Assembly: GCF_002742335.1 (NCBI RefSeq)
Contig: NZ_MDGR01000007.1
Coordinates: 562,501 to 626,500, forward strand
Source of the DNA: Reichenbachiella sp. 5M10
Lineage (GTDB): Bacteria; Bacteroidota; Bacteroidia; Cytophagales; Cyclobacteriaceae
Length of the DNA: 64,000 nt
Direction: 5' to 3'
The notes under the pieces are model-generated. The model saw only the letters and a list, made by a program, of their open reading frames with translations, had not been told where the DNA came from and did no database searches. This document shows positions 20,361 through 28,936 of this stretch, in pieces (positions within the stretch are counted from its first letter, which is position 1; every line of letters starts with the position of its first letter). The position numbers and the translations under genes are program-made.

Positions 20361-20427
20361 TGACTGGAAGGAAAATGAGTGGCTAACTATTCCAACTTGT
20401 TGGCCATAGGGACGTAAACTGACCCTT

Positions 20428-21669
20428 ATGAATAGAATCGTATTGCTCTTTTTGTTTTTCATGGCCTTCGTGTCATTGGACTATTATGTGTTTCAAGCTG
20501 TTCGTGTTTTGATTCAAGGACAACAGACTTGGTGGAGGTTGACAGTGATCGTTTTGTACTGGTCCTTCACATTGCTTTCTATTTTGGGTTTGTTGGTATG
20601 GGGGAGACTAGATACGTTTGAATTGGCCATCTATCGCAATTTTATAGCGACGGGTATTGTGATGAATGTCGTAGCAAAGGTGCTTGCGGGTTTGGTGGTG
20701 TTTTATGATGACCTCATTCGCTTTGGAAAGTATGTTTATCGGGGATTGGTGAGCAATGGGGCCGTCACCCAGGCCGCCGAGGGTATATCTCGTTCAGAAT
20801 TTTTGGCCAAATCAGCTGTCATCGCTGGGGCGATTCCTGTAGCGATGATGAGCTATGGTATCCTGTCAGGGGCCTATGACTACCGTGTCAGGAGACGTAC
20901 CATACGTATGGCCAACCTGCCTCGTGCATTTGATGGGATCAAAATTGCCCAATTGTCAGACATACATAGTGGGAGTTTCTACAACAAGACTGCAGTACAG
21001 GGAGGTGTGGATCTTATGATGAAGGAGAAACCAGATTTATTCTTGTTTACCGGTGACCTGGTCAACAATGAGGCCAGGGAGGTGAAAGAGTATATGGATA
21101 TTTTCTCGAAAGTGAAGGCACCTTTGGGACAGTATTCGGTATTGGGCAATCACGATTATGGTGATTACAAGCAGTGGTCATCGCAGCAAGCGAAGCAAAA
21201 GAATCTTGAAGACTTGGTGCAGTCAAACAAAAATATGGGGTGGGATATCCTACGCAACGAACATCGGTATGTGGAAGTCGAAGGAGAGCGGTTGGCATTG
21301 TTGGGGGTAGAAAATTGGGGAATGAGAGGTTTTGCGAAATACGGGGATTTGAGTCGTACTCATCAACATGTGGAAGCGGATATTAAGGTTCTACTCTCAC
21401 ACGATCCGAGTCATTGGGATGCTCAGGTACGGCCTCAATTTTCGGACATTGACTTGACCCTGTCTGGACATACTCATGGGTTTCAGTTTGGGGTTGAGAT
21501 CGGTAATTTTCGATGGAGTCCATCACAATATATGTACAAGCAGTGGGCTGACCTGTACCACGAGGGAGGGCAGTATTTGTATGTCAACCGCGGGTTTGGT
21601 TTTTTGGGCTATCCAGGTAGGATAGGTATTCTACCAGAGATCACTATCTTGGAACTCAAGAGGGGGTGA
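20428..21669 (+). CDS. Membrane-anchored metallophosphoesterase
   Basis: The 413-residue protein begins with three or four hydrophobic spans (about residues 1-28, 35-62, 70-95 and 128-150) and then a calcineurin-like phosphoesterase domain of the YkuE/YaeI type. The metal ligands are visible in order: QLSDIHSG, FTGDLVN, GNHDYGDY, SHDPSHWD and SGHTHGFQFG. Related enzymes cleave lipid-linked or small phosphoesters at the membrane, and the exact substrate is unknown. It diverges from aroB. Its TGA stop touches the stop of the next convergent gene with no spacer. Confidence 0.9.
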   Translation: MNRIVLLFLFFMAFVSLDYYVFQAVRVLIQGQQTWWRLTVIVLYWSFTLLSILGLLVWGRLDTFELAIYRNFIATGIVMNVVAKVLAGLVVFYDDLIRFGKYVYRGLVSNGAVTQAAEGISRSEFLAKSAVIAGAIPVAMMSYGILSGAYDYRVRRRTIRMANLPRAFDGIKIAQLSDIHSGSFYNKTAVQGGVDLMMKEKPDLFLFTGDLVNNEAREVKEYMDIFSKVKAPLGQYSVLGNHDYGDYKQWSSQQAKQKNLEDLVQSNKNMGWDILRNEHRYVEVEGERLALLGVENWGMRGFAKYGDLSRTHQHVEADIKVLLSHDPSHWDAQVRPQFSDIDLTLSGHTHGFQFGVEIGNFRWSPSQYMYKQWADLYHEGGQYLYVNRGFGFLGYPGRIGILPEITILELKRG

Positions 21670-23355
21670 TCATTTCTTGTACTTGATTTGGCCATGGACT
21701 ATCGTGTATTCTATCTGTGTGGATAGTATTTGATCCTCAGCTATGGTCATGATGTCTTGTGACAAGATGGTGAAATCCGCCAGCTTGCCGATTTCAATGC
21801 TTCCTTTTTTATCTTCTCTGAATGCTCCGTAGGCGTTGTTGATGGTGAGGGAGCGTAGGGCCTCCTGCCGAGTCATTTTTTGTTCTGGTTCATAGCCATC
21901 TGCAGGTGATCCATCAAGGGTTTTTCGGGTGACTGATGCATAGAAATTAGCAATCGGGTTGACAGGCTCTACCGGAGCATCTGTCCCATTGACGAGCGTG
22001 GCACCACTGTCGATGAGTTTTCTCCAGACATAGGCTCCTTCTTTGATGCGAGCCTCACCGAGGCGGTCTATGGCCCATGGACGATCGGATGACATGTGTA
22101 TGGCTTGCACAGACGGAATGACGCCTAATCTTCCAAATCTAGGGATATCGTCCTGGGAGATGTGCTGTGCGTGTTCGATCCTGAACCTTGGGTTAGCTTT
22201 GGTCGTGTCGGATTTGAGGATGATTTCGTAGATGTCGAGTGTTTCTCTGTTGGCTTTGTCACCAATGCAGTGTGTGGCTACCTGAAAGCCTTTTTCGAAT
22301 GCTTCTTGGGTGATGCGTACGATGTAATCTGAGGAGGTTAGCTTTTTACCCATTTCGCCAGGAGCATCGGCATATTCTTCTAGAAGGAGTGCTCCCCTCG
22401 ACCCGAGGGCACCATCTGCATAGAGTTTTATGCTTCGAATGGTCAAGAAATCATTGTCCACTTTTGGTCCTTGACTAAACCAGTGTTTGATCAAAGTTTC
22501 GTTGCTACCGTCCAGCATCGCATAGATTCTGATATGGAGCATTTGGTTGGATAGAAAGGATTCGTAGAGGGAGATGATGGACTGGTCTACCCCTGCATCA
22601 TGGACTGCAGTGATGCCATTTTTGAGGCACTCTTCTAGTGCTATGTTGAGTGCTTCGATTTTTTCTTCGTCGGTTTTGATAGGCATGATGCTCGTGACTA
22701 GGTCAACGGCAGTTTCATTGAGTATGCCTGTGGCTTTGCCTGCTTCGTCTCGTATGATTTGGCCACCTGTAGGGTCTTCTGTCTTGTGGGTGATTTGAGC
22801 TAGTTTGAGTGCTTTTTCATTGACCAACGAGAGGTGACCACTGACATGGGAGAGGATGACGGGGTTGTTGGGGGAGATGGCAGAGAGGGAGTCATGTGTA
22901 GGAAATCCAGCGATAGGATTGGGTATGGTGTCCCATTTGTCTTGATGCCAGCCACGGCCGATGATCCATTCTCCATTTTTAGCAGAAGCGATACGAGTTT
23001 GTACTTTTTCTATGACTTCAGCATAGCTGGTAGTCTGTGACAAGTCCAGTTCAATGAGGTTGTAGCCTATTCCCATGAGGTGGGCGTGTCCATCTACAAA
23101 TCCAGGGATGAGGACTTTGCCTTCGATATCGATGATTTGGGTACTGTCTCCCACCCAGTTATTGGCGTTGAGGTTGTTGCCGACGTAGACGATCTTGCCG
23201 TCTGATACTGCGACGGCTTCTGCTTTGGGCTCCTTGGCACTCAAAGTGTATATCTGAGCATTGAAGATGACCATGTCCGCTTTGGGATGTCGGTCCACAC
23301 AGGATGCTATCGACCCCACGAATACAAGGATCAATAGTAAATTCGAAATTTTCAT
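21670..23355 (-). CDS. YtcJ-like amidohydrolase lipoprotein
   Basis: About 561 residues form a lipoprotein signal (MKISNLLLILVFVGSIASC) and an amidohydrolase-superfamily barrel of the YtcJ/exoenzyme kind. The N-terminal strand domain starts MVIFNAQIYTL. Metal and active-site residues appear in VDGHAHLMG, HCIGDKANRE, RIEHAQHIS and GTDAPVEPVNP. The C-terminal ADFTILSQDIM is typical. It should hydrolyse an amide or ester at the periplasmic face; the substrate is unknown. I start at 23355, where the signal peptide begins, although the frame opens at 23376. Confidence 0.92.
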   Translation of the reverse strand: MKISNLLLILVFVGSIASCVDRHPKADMVIFNAQIYTLSAKEPKAEAVAVSDGKIVYVGNNLNANNWVGDSTQIIDIEGKVLIPGFVDGHAHLMGIGYNLIELDLSQTTSYAEVIEKVQTRIASAKNGEWIIGRGWHQDKWDTIPNPIAGFPTHDSLSAISPNNPVILSHVSGHLSLVNEKALKLAQITHKTEDPTGGQIIRDEAGKATGILNETAVDLVTSIMPIKTDEEKIEALNIALEECLKNGITAVHDAGVDQSIISLYESFLSNQMLHIRIYAMLDGSNETLIKHWFSQGPKVDNDFLTIRSIKLYADGALGSRGALLLEEYADAPGEMGKKLTSSDYIVRITQEAFEKGFQVATHCIGDKANRETLDIYEIILKSDTTKANPRFRIEHAQHISQDDIPRFGRLGVIPSVQAIHMSSDRPWAIDRLGEARIKEGAYVWRKLIDSGATLVNGTDAPVEPVNPIANFYASVTRKTLDGSPADGYEPEQKMTRQEALRSLTINNAYGAFREDKKGSIEIGKLADFTILSQDIMTIAEDQILSTQIEYTIVHGQIKYKK

Positions 23356-23453
23356 TAAGTGCTGCTTTTGATACACTTTGGGAATAAGTAGGGTATAAGT
23401 TTACGATATTTGAAAATAAGAAACAATTTTAAACTCTTTTGAATTGAGCAGCG

Positions 23454-23999
23454 ATGAAAGTTTATACGAAAACAGGTGACCAAGGTAAAACGAGTTTGCT
23501 AGGAGGGACCAGGATGTTGAAATCGGATCTTCGAATCGAAGCATACGGTACCGTGGATGAGTTGAATAGCTACCTGGGTCTATTGAGGGATCAGGAGGTT
23601 AATGTTGGTTTGCGATCCGAGTTGATCGAGGTACAAAATTATTTGTTCGTCATCGGAGCAGATCTCGCTACGGACCCGTCCAAAACGAAGGTCAAAAAGC
23701 CACCTGTGACGAATGTCGCCGTGAGAGAGCTTGAGGTGGCGATTGACCGTATGGACGAGGAACTGCCTCCTATGAAGTTCTTTGTGTTGCCAGGAGGACA
23801 TCCGTCGGTTTCATTTGGTCATGTAGCCCGGACAGTGTGCCGGCGTGCTGAGCGGAGGGTGATCGCTTTGGCCCAAGAGGAGGAGGTATCGGAGGAGGTG
23901 GTCATCTATCTCAATCGATTGTCAGATTATCTTTTCGTGCTGTGTCGATGGATGGGACTCAAACTGGAAATAGACGAAGTGCCTTGGGTGCCCAGGTAG
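23454..23999 (+). CDS. Cob(I)alamin adenosyltransferase, PduO type
   Basis: The 181-residue enzyme transfers adenosine from ATP to cob(I)alamin to make coenzyme B12. The ATP site TKTGDQGKTSLLGG opens the protein. AYGTVDELNSYLG, VLPGGHPSVSFGHVARTVCRRAERR and YLNRLSDYLFVLCRW are all conserved in this family. The length is normal. It stands alone between a divergent amidohydrolase and ilvE, with no B12 biosynthesis genes nearby, so it probably serves imported corrinoid. Confidence 0.95.
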   Translation: MKVYTKTGDQGKTSLLGGTRMLKSDLRIEAYGTVDELNSYLGLLRDQEVNVGLRSELIEVQNYLFVIGADLATDPSKTKVKKPPVTNVAVRELEVAIDRMDEELPPMKFFVLPGGHPSVSFGHVARTVCRRAERRVIALAQEEEVSEEVVIYLNRLSDYLFVLCRWMGLKLEIDEVPWVPR

Positions 24000-24172
24000 G
24001 GGAGATATGGTGGCCCCAAATAGTAGGTGAGAGTCGTCAGGTCTCTTAAAAGTGTTGTCCACAAATCAGGATAAAGATGAGATCAACATAGATATAATCC
24101 GTGCCAAAGTTTTTAACTTAGCGAATTACTTTCTTGTACAGAAAGAAGGGTTCAGATCAAATAATAATAGAA

Positions 24173-25237
24173 ATGAGTAGCAGTACGATCGATTTTGACG
24201 TCAAACAAGTAGCGAAATCCAAAATTGACACCGTTGATTTTGATAGCATTGAATTTGGCAAAGTGTATTCGGATCACATGTTTGTGGCAGAGTACGATGA
24301 AGGGGAATGGAAGAATTTTAGAATCGAACCGTATGCGGATTTATCGATTAGTCCGGCCAATGCTACTTTGCACTATGCTCAGTCTGTTTTTGAAGGACTC
24401 AAAGCTTACAAAAACGATGAAGGTGAAGTAGTGGTATTTCGACCTGAGGCCAATGCCAAGCGGATGATTGTGAGTGCCGAGAGAATGTGTATTCCTCCGA
24501 TTCCCGAGGATCTGTTTATGGAGGTGCTGACCGAGTTGATCAAGTTGGATGCACAGTGGATACCTACCAAGCCCAACACGTCGCTGTACATTAGACCAGT
24601 GGTATTTGCCAATGATCCTTATGTAGGGATTCGCCCTTCGCACACCTACAAGTTTTTGATGTTTACAGGGCCTGTAGGAGCATACTACTCTGAGCCGGTC
24701 AATGTTAAGATCGAAACACATTACACCCGAGCGGTAGCTGGGGGAGTTGGTTTTGCTAAGACTGCAGGAAACTATGCTGCTTCGTTGTACCCTGCTCTGC
24801 AAGCACAGAAAGAAGGGTATCACCAGCTGATATGGACGGACGGTCAGACGCATGAGTTTATCGAAGAAGCAGGTACGATGAATCTACTGTTTTTCATAGA
24901 TGATACGCTGATTACTGCGCCAGCAGGAGATAGCATCTTGGATGGTATCACTAAAGATAGTGTGTTGACACTTGCGAGAGATTGGGGAATGAAAGTAGAG
25001 GAGCGTAGGTTAAGTGTCACCGAACTCAAGGAGGCATTTGCAGCGGGCAAGGTGCAAGAAGCGTTTGGAGCGGGCACAGCAGCGACGATCTCCAAGATCA
25101 AAATGATCGGGTATGAGGGCATAGAGTACCAGCTGCCATCGGAGACACCGCTAGCGGACAAACTACTAGGAGCACTTGACGATATCAAAATGGGTCGAGT
25201 CGAGGATACTCACGACTGGGTTTACAAAATTGTATAA
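24173..25237 (+). CDS. ilvE: Branched-chain amino acid aminotransferase
   Basis: The PLP enzyme (354 residues from the chosen start) interconverts leucine, isoleucine and valine with their 2-oxo acids. Marks of fold-type IV class II enzymes are HYAQSVFEGLKAY, FRPEANAKRM, YIRPVVF, the PLP lysine region VGFAKTAGNYAASL, EEAGTMNLLFFI and GAGTAATIS. The open frame reaches back to 24134, but the ATG at 24173 gives the normal N-terminus. A strong terminator follows two bases after the stop. Confidence 0.95.
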   Translation: MSSSTIDFDVKQVAKSKIDTVDFDSIEFGKVYSDHMFVAEYDEGEWKNFRIEPYADLSISPANATLHYAQSVFEGLKAYKNDEGEVVVFRPEANAKRMIVSAERMCIPPIPEDLFMEVLTELIKLDAQWIPTKPNTSLYIRPVVFANDPYVGIRPSHTYKFLMFTGPVGAYYSEPVNVKIETHYTRAVAGGVGFAKTAGNYAASLYPALQAQKEGYHQLIWTDGQTHEFIEEAGTMNLLFFIDDTLITAPAGDSILDGITKDSVLTLARDWGMKVEERRLSVTELKEAFAAGKVQEAFGAGTAATISKIKMIGYEGIEYQLPSETPLADKLLGALDDIKMGRVEDTHDWVYKIV

Positions 25238-25238
25238 T

Positions 25239-25267
25239 CAAAAAAGCAGCATTGAGCTGCTTTTTTG
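25239..25267 (+). terminator. Rho-independent terminator after ilvE
   Basis: CAAAAAAGCAGC (25239-25250) pairs with GCTGCTTTTTTG (25256-25267) around a five-base loop. Because the arms hold A and T runs, it can act in both directions and may also end the convergent gene at 25289. Confidence 0.9.
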
Positions 25268-25288
25268 ATGTCTTGATCGTTGGGTTCT

Positions 25289-25738
25289 TTAAAAAAAGCG
25301 ACGCTTTTTTGGAGTAGGAGCTTCCTCTGTTTGACCAGATAACCAGTTGGACGCAGGGATCGGTGAGTCAAACTCTTGAAATTTAATTTGTTTGTTTTGT
25401 TCTATGAGCAAGTCTATGAGCACATTGGAAGAGACCTGTGCCATGGGGTCATGTGCCATCACTGCACCAATTTTGTCTGTTTTTTGGATGAGTTCTTTGC
25501 CGACTTTATTGAGAAAGTTGGTTTTGACCCAGATACGTGCACCAGCGTCGTAGGCTTCTAGTTGTCGACGATCAATGAGCCAATGGATGGATTCTGTCAT
25601 ATAGGCTGCTTTCGCAGCGAGGGTGAGGACTTTGGTGACACTTGCCTCACTCACGACCCCTTTCCAGGTGAATACGAGAATGGATTGCACATCGTCAAAT
25701 TCCAAGACGGCATCTTCTGCCTCATGTATGGTTTTCAT
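25289..25738 (-). CDS. Conserved-looking 149-residue protein, possibly STAS-like
   Basis: This small soluble protein has no signal peptide. The alternation of strands and helices (VQSILVFTWKGVVSE, ASVTKVLTLAAKAAY, IHWLIDRRQLEAYD, IGAVMAHDPMAQVSSNVLIDLL) resembles the SpoIIAA/STAS-like fold of small regulators. That is a fold impression, not a family match. A proline- and basic-rich tail (APTPKKRRFF) ends it. It stands alone, convergent with ilvE. Confidence 0.7.
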   Translation of the reverse strand: MKTIHEAEDAVLEFDDVQSILVFTWKGVVSEASVTKVLTLAAKAAYMTESIHWLIDRRQLEAYDAGARIWVKTNFLNKVGKELIQKTDKIGAVMAHDPMAQVSSNVLIDLLIEQNKQIKFQEFDSPIPASNWLSGQTEEAPTPKKRRFF

Positions 25739-25988
25739 CAGCTTTAATGGGTTAAGTATGAAAATAGGTAGACGGGCGGGCTGTTTTCAAAAGCTACCGC
25801 GAAATTAGAGAATAAATAGGTCTAATGAAAATGGGGACTTCCTTTTTAAATGATTTGCAACTAGGTTGTATAATTTTCTGTAGGCTGTCTATATTTAGTT
25901 GGTGGGAGTTGAGCGTGTTATGGCCTGATAGCTATGCCATCAAATGATGGATGATCCAACGCATTAAAACAAGCAGTGGATGTTTTTT

Positions 25989-26642
25989 TTATAGAGCCAT
26001 TATTAGAGACCTCTGCTCTACCGCCCACAACGAAAGACTATTTGATTGACCTGCTAGGTTTAGCTTGCTGATAATGTTGCTTCTGTGCTTTTCTACCGTT
26101 CGTTCAGAGATATGAAGTCTTTCGGCTATCATTTGAGAGCTACATTGACTGGCTACAAGTTTGAGGATTTTTTTTTCTGATGATGAAAGCAAATCCAAAT
26201 TGACGGTCTTTTTGCTATCGGTGGTAGTGGTAGTTGAGAGAATCGACGGGCTGTAATAAGAATTGCCCTGCATGACCTCATCTATACATTTGAATATTTC
26301 TGTACTGGTATCTTCTTTTAGGATATAGCCCGCTATGTTGAGACTTTTCGCTTGTGCGATCAAGTCGGGCTCTTTGTGATAGGATAGGAGAATGAATTTA
26401 GTGTCTAGCTGTTTTTTTCTGCACTCATCAGCAATGGACAACCCACTCAAATAGGGCATTTCAATATCCAATAGAGCAATGTCAGGTTGGCTATCTAAGA
26501 TCAATTTTAAAGCTGTGGCACCATCGCTTGCAGCTCCCAACAATTCTACATTACCTTTTTGATGCAGTAGTTCTTTCAACCCCTGCAACAACAGCGGGTG
26601 ATCATCTGCGATTACGATGCGTACTACTTTAGAATCAAGCAT
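25989..26642 (-). CDS. NarL/LuxR-family response regulator
   Basis: The 217-residue regulator has a receiver domain (acidic pair in IADDHPLL, phospho-acceptor Asp in DIALLDIEMPYL, conserved Lys in YILKED) and a LuxR-type helix-turn-helix near the C-terminus (SSEKKILKLVASQCSSQMIA, ERTVEKHRSNIISKL). Its start at 26642 overlaps the kinase 3' end by eight bases, which implies translational coupling. A longer frame opens at 26675. The kinase upstream is its obvious partner. Confidence 0.94.
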   Translation of the reverse strand: MLDSKVVRIVIADDHPLLLQGLKELLHQKGNVELLGAASDGATALKLILDSQPDIALLDIEMPYLSGLSIADECRKKQLDTKFILLSYHKEPDLIAQAKSLNIAGYILKEDTSTEIFKCIDEVMQGNSYYSPSILSTTTTTDSKKTVNLDLLSSSEKKILKLVASQCSSQMIAERLHISERTVEKHRSNIISKLNLAGQSNSLSLWAVEQRSLIMAL

Positions 26643-28680
26643 TTTCTGTTCGTTTTGAAATATGGAGTGTGACACTAGTTCCTTTTCCCTTGATGGATTC
26701 TATCATCAATTTGCCACCGAGAAGTTGTGTTCGTTCTTTGAGCGTTTTCATTCCTAAGCTAGTCACCACTCTGGAGTCTTCAGTCAAGTCAAAACCCACG
26801 CCATAATCTTTCACTTGGATCGATATACGTCTCGGTTCGTTCTTTACGACTATTGACGCAGACTCTGTCATCGAATGCTTCAGTACGTTATTCAAACACT
26901 CCTGAATGATCCTGTAAATTTGTAATTCCTTTGCTTCGTCAAATAAACCATCTATGGTGTCAATCTCTTCGGAAAAGAAAATGTCGGAGTATTCATCTGC
27001 GTCACTTACCAATTTTTGGATGGCAGCTGTAAGACCCAAGTTTTCTAATACAGCTGGATGCAGTGCCTTGGAGATTGATCTCACTTCCTCTAGTGCTTTG
27101 GATACCATATTGGTGGTGTTTTCATCTTGATTCAAGGCTACCTTATTTTTGATCAAAATAAGACTTTGGCCGACTGAATCGTGCAGGTCTTGGGAGATCC
27201 GTTTTCTTTCATCCTCGTGTGCTACGATCAATTGCCGCGAATAGAGGGCTTCCATTTTTTTGGCTTGAATGGCAAACCTTGATGAGCGATAGAAATAAAT
27301 TCCCGCAAAGAATAAGAGCAAACCAATCCCGATAGCCCAGCTCAGTCGGGTTTTGAATAAATTGGCTGTTGCGAGAACCTTAATTTCATTTTCTTGATCA
27401 GATATCTGTCTCTCCCTGTGCTCTTTCTCATACAATGTCTCCATATAGACCAGTGCATTGGATTTGCTGGCGCTGAGTATGGAGTCTTTGATATGAATGG
27501 AAGACTGTAGGTGTGTATGAGCATTTTCGAAATCCCCTTTTGCCAAATAGCATTTATAGGTCAAATTCTCCATTTCCATGACCTCTTCGTACTTGTTTTG
27601 TGTTCGGCACTGATCGATCAATTGTTTGGACAATACAATCGTTTCATCGTATCTGTTTTGACAGTAAAGGGAATAGACCTGTGCCCATAAATAAAGCTCA
27701 TCCAGCCATTTGGATCCCTTAAACTTGTCTCGTTCGGCTTGCATGCGCTGAAAATAGTGGTTCGCAGAATCACAGCGGTTGATTTTGGTATATGCAACCG
27801 TGAGTTTGCTGTAAGCTGAATACCTTAGGTCTGGCTTTGGACCACCAAGTGAGATTGCTTTTTTCAATAAACGAATCCCTAGACTGTCATTATTCAATTT
27901 GCGGGCTTCAGTGGCGTAGTTTATATAGTTCACCAGAATCACTCCTATTTCGGTATTCGCATTGCTCAACTGAATGAGTTTTTTTCGCTGCTCGATCGCT
28001 TTTTCAGCAAACCCGTTCATCCCGTAGAGGATAGCCGTCTCATTGATCGTTTTGATCAGGCTAGCAGTATCATAGTTGTGGGCAAATATCGCACGGGCAT
28101 TTTCTAACAATTCACCTGATTTTATAAAATCGCCCTTTTGCATGTGTCTGGCTGCCGAATATAGGTAGGCCTCTCCAAATTCCCTCTGAGTTGAATCATT
28201 GAGTGTTTCATAAACATGAGCGGCATTGTTGTACTCACGTAATGAACTGTCATATTCGTTTATATATGAATAGGCATGCCCCCGCTGTATGAATAGCGAT
28301 CCTTTGGAGGATGGAGACAACCGGTCATCCCAGCTAAGTGCTCTACTGAGGATAGCAAAAGCAGAATCAGGGATGAATACTTCTGAATAATAAGTCTTAG
28401 CTAAACGGATGGCGTACTTGGTAGCAAAATCGTACTGTTGTTCTGCTTTAGTGTTCTGGATAGCTCGAGAAAGACACTGTTGGTATAAATCCAGCTTTTC
28501 GGGGTATATCCATACGTCCAAGGTGTCATACAAGGGAAGTTTAGCCTCCCAAGTAGGTTGACTATCAATGACCTGAAAAAGTGAATCGTAGTTGTGATTG
28601 CCATAGGACGAACCACCTGCTGAGAATATAAAAACTGCTAAAAGGAATAATCGCTGCATCACTAGTGAGATGTAATTCAT
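26635..28680 (-). CDS. TPR-containing sensor histidine kinase (HisKA_3 type)
   Basis: The protein is about 681 residues. A signal peptide or first span (FLLAVFIFSAG) leads into an all-helical TPR-like sensor region of about 450 residues. A membrane span (LSWAIGIGLLLFFAGIYFY) follows, then the HisKA_3 dimerisation helix with the phosphorylated His in RKRISQDLHDSVGQSL, and a HATPase domain (QECLNNVLKHS, DYGVGFD, SLGMKTLKERTQLLGGK). It is a NarX-like kinase paired with the overlapping LuxR-type regulator. The input signal is unknown. I start at the ATG at 28680; 28659 is also possible, and the frame opens at 28785. Confidence 0.93.
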   Translation of the reverse strand: MNYISLVMQRLFLLAVFIFSAGGSSYGNHNYDSLFQVIDSQPTWEAKLPLYDTLDVWIYPEKLDLYQQCLSRAIQNTKAEQQYDFATKYAIRLAKTYYSEVFIPDSAFAILSRALSWDDRLSPSSKGSLFIQRGHAYSYINEYDSSLREYNNAAHVYETLNDSTQREFGEAYLYSAARHMQKGDFIKSGELLENARAIFAHNYDTASLIKTINETAILYGMNGFAEKAIEQRKKLIQLSNANTEIGVILVNYINYATEARKLNNDSLGIRLLKKAISLGGPKPDLRYSAYSKLTVAYTKINRCDSANHYFQRMQAERDKFKGSKWLDELYLWAQVYSLYCQNRYDETIVLSKQLIDQCRTQNKYEEVMEMENLTYKCYLAKGDFENAHTHLQSSIHIKDSILSASKSNALVYMETLYEKEHRERQISDQENEIKVLATANLFKTRLSWAIGIGLLLFFAGIYFYRSSRFAIQAKKMEALYSRQLIVAHEDERKRISQDLHDSVGQSLILIKNKVALNQDENTTNMVSKALEEVRSISKALHPAVLENLGLTAAIQKLVSDADEYSDIFFSEEIDTIDGLFDEAKELQIYRIIQECLNNVLKHSMTESASIVVKNEPRRISIQVKDYGVGFDLTEDSRVVTSLGMKTLKERTQLLGGKLMIESIKGKGTSVTLHISKRTENA

Positions 28681-28882
28681 TCGAGTCGCCAAGATCAGGA
28701 TAAAATCATAAAATAAGCTGATTAAATGCAAAATATAGGTTCGGGAGGACAAAAAAATGCTACAGTTTCCTAGCTGCCTTTTCATGTGAAATGAAACGGA
28801 TATGTGGGGGTCTCATCTGACTCCATCCAAATGTGCTTGACTTTTACGTACTGCCACGTATGTTTTTACGGGATGCCTCGTA

Positions 28883-28913
28883 TTGCCTCGTGTAGCTGCT
28901 GTTTTCATCTTTG
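28883..28913 (+). promoter_or_regulatory. Candidate promoter of the PorP/SprF-adhesin operon
   Basis: TTG at 28883-28885 is followed after 20 bases by CATCTTTG (28906-28913), one mismatch from TAnnTTTG. The spacing is right and the leader to the ATG at 28937 would be short. An alternative gene start at 28883 would place this inside the coding region, so the element favours the later start. Confidence 0.4.
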
Positions 28914-28936
28914 TAGTTGTAAATCAGCGTCAGCAC

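Noticed and set aside
20313-20462. 50-residue N-terminal extension of aroB
   Set aside because: It covers the aroB promoter and overlaps the divergent phosphoesterase gene. Its sequence is not AroB-like.
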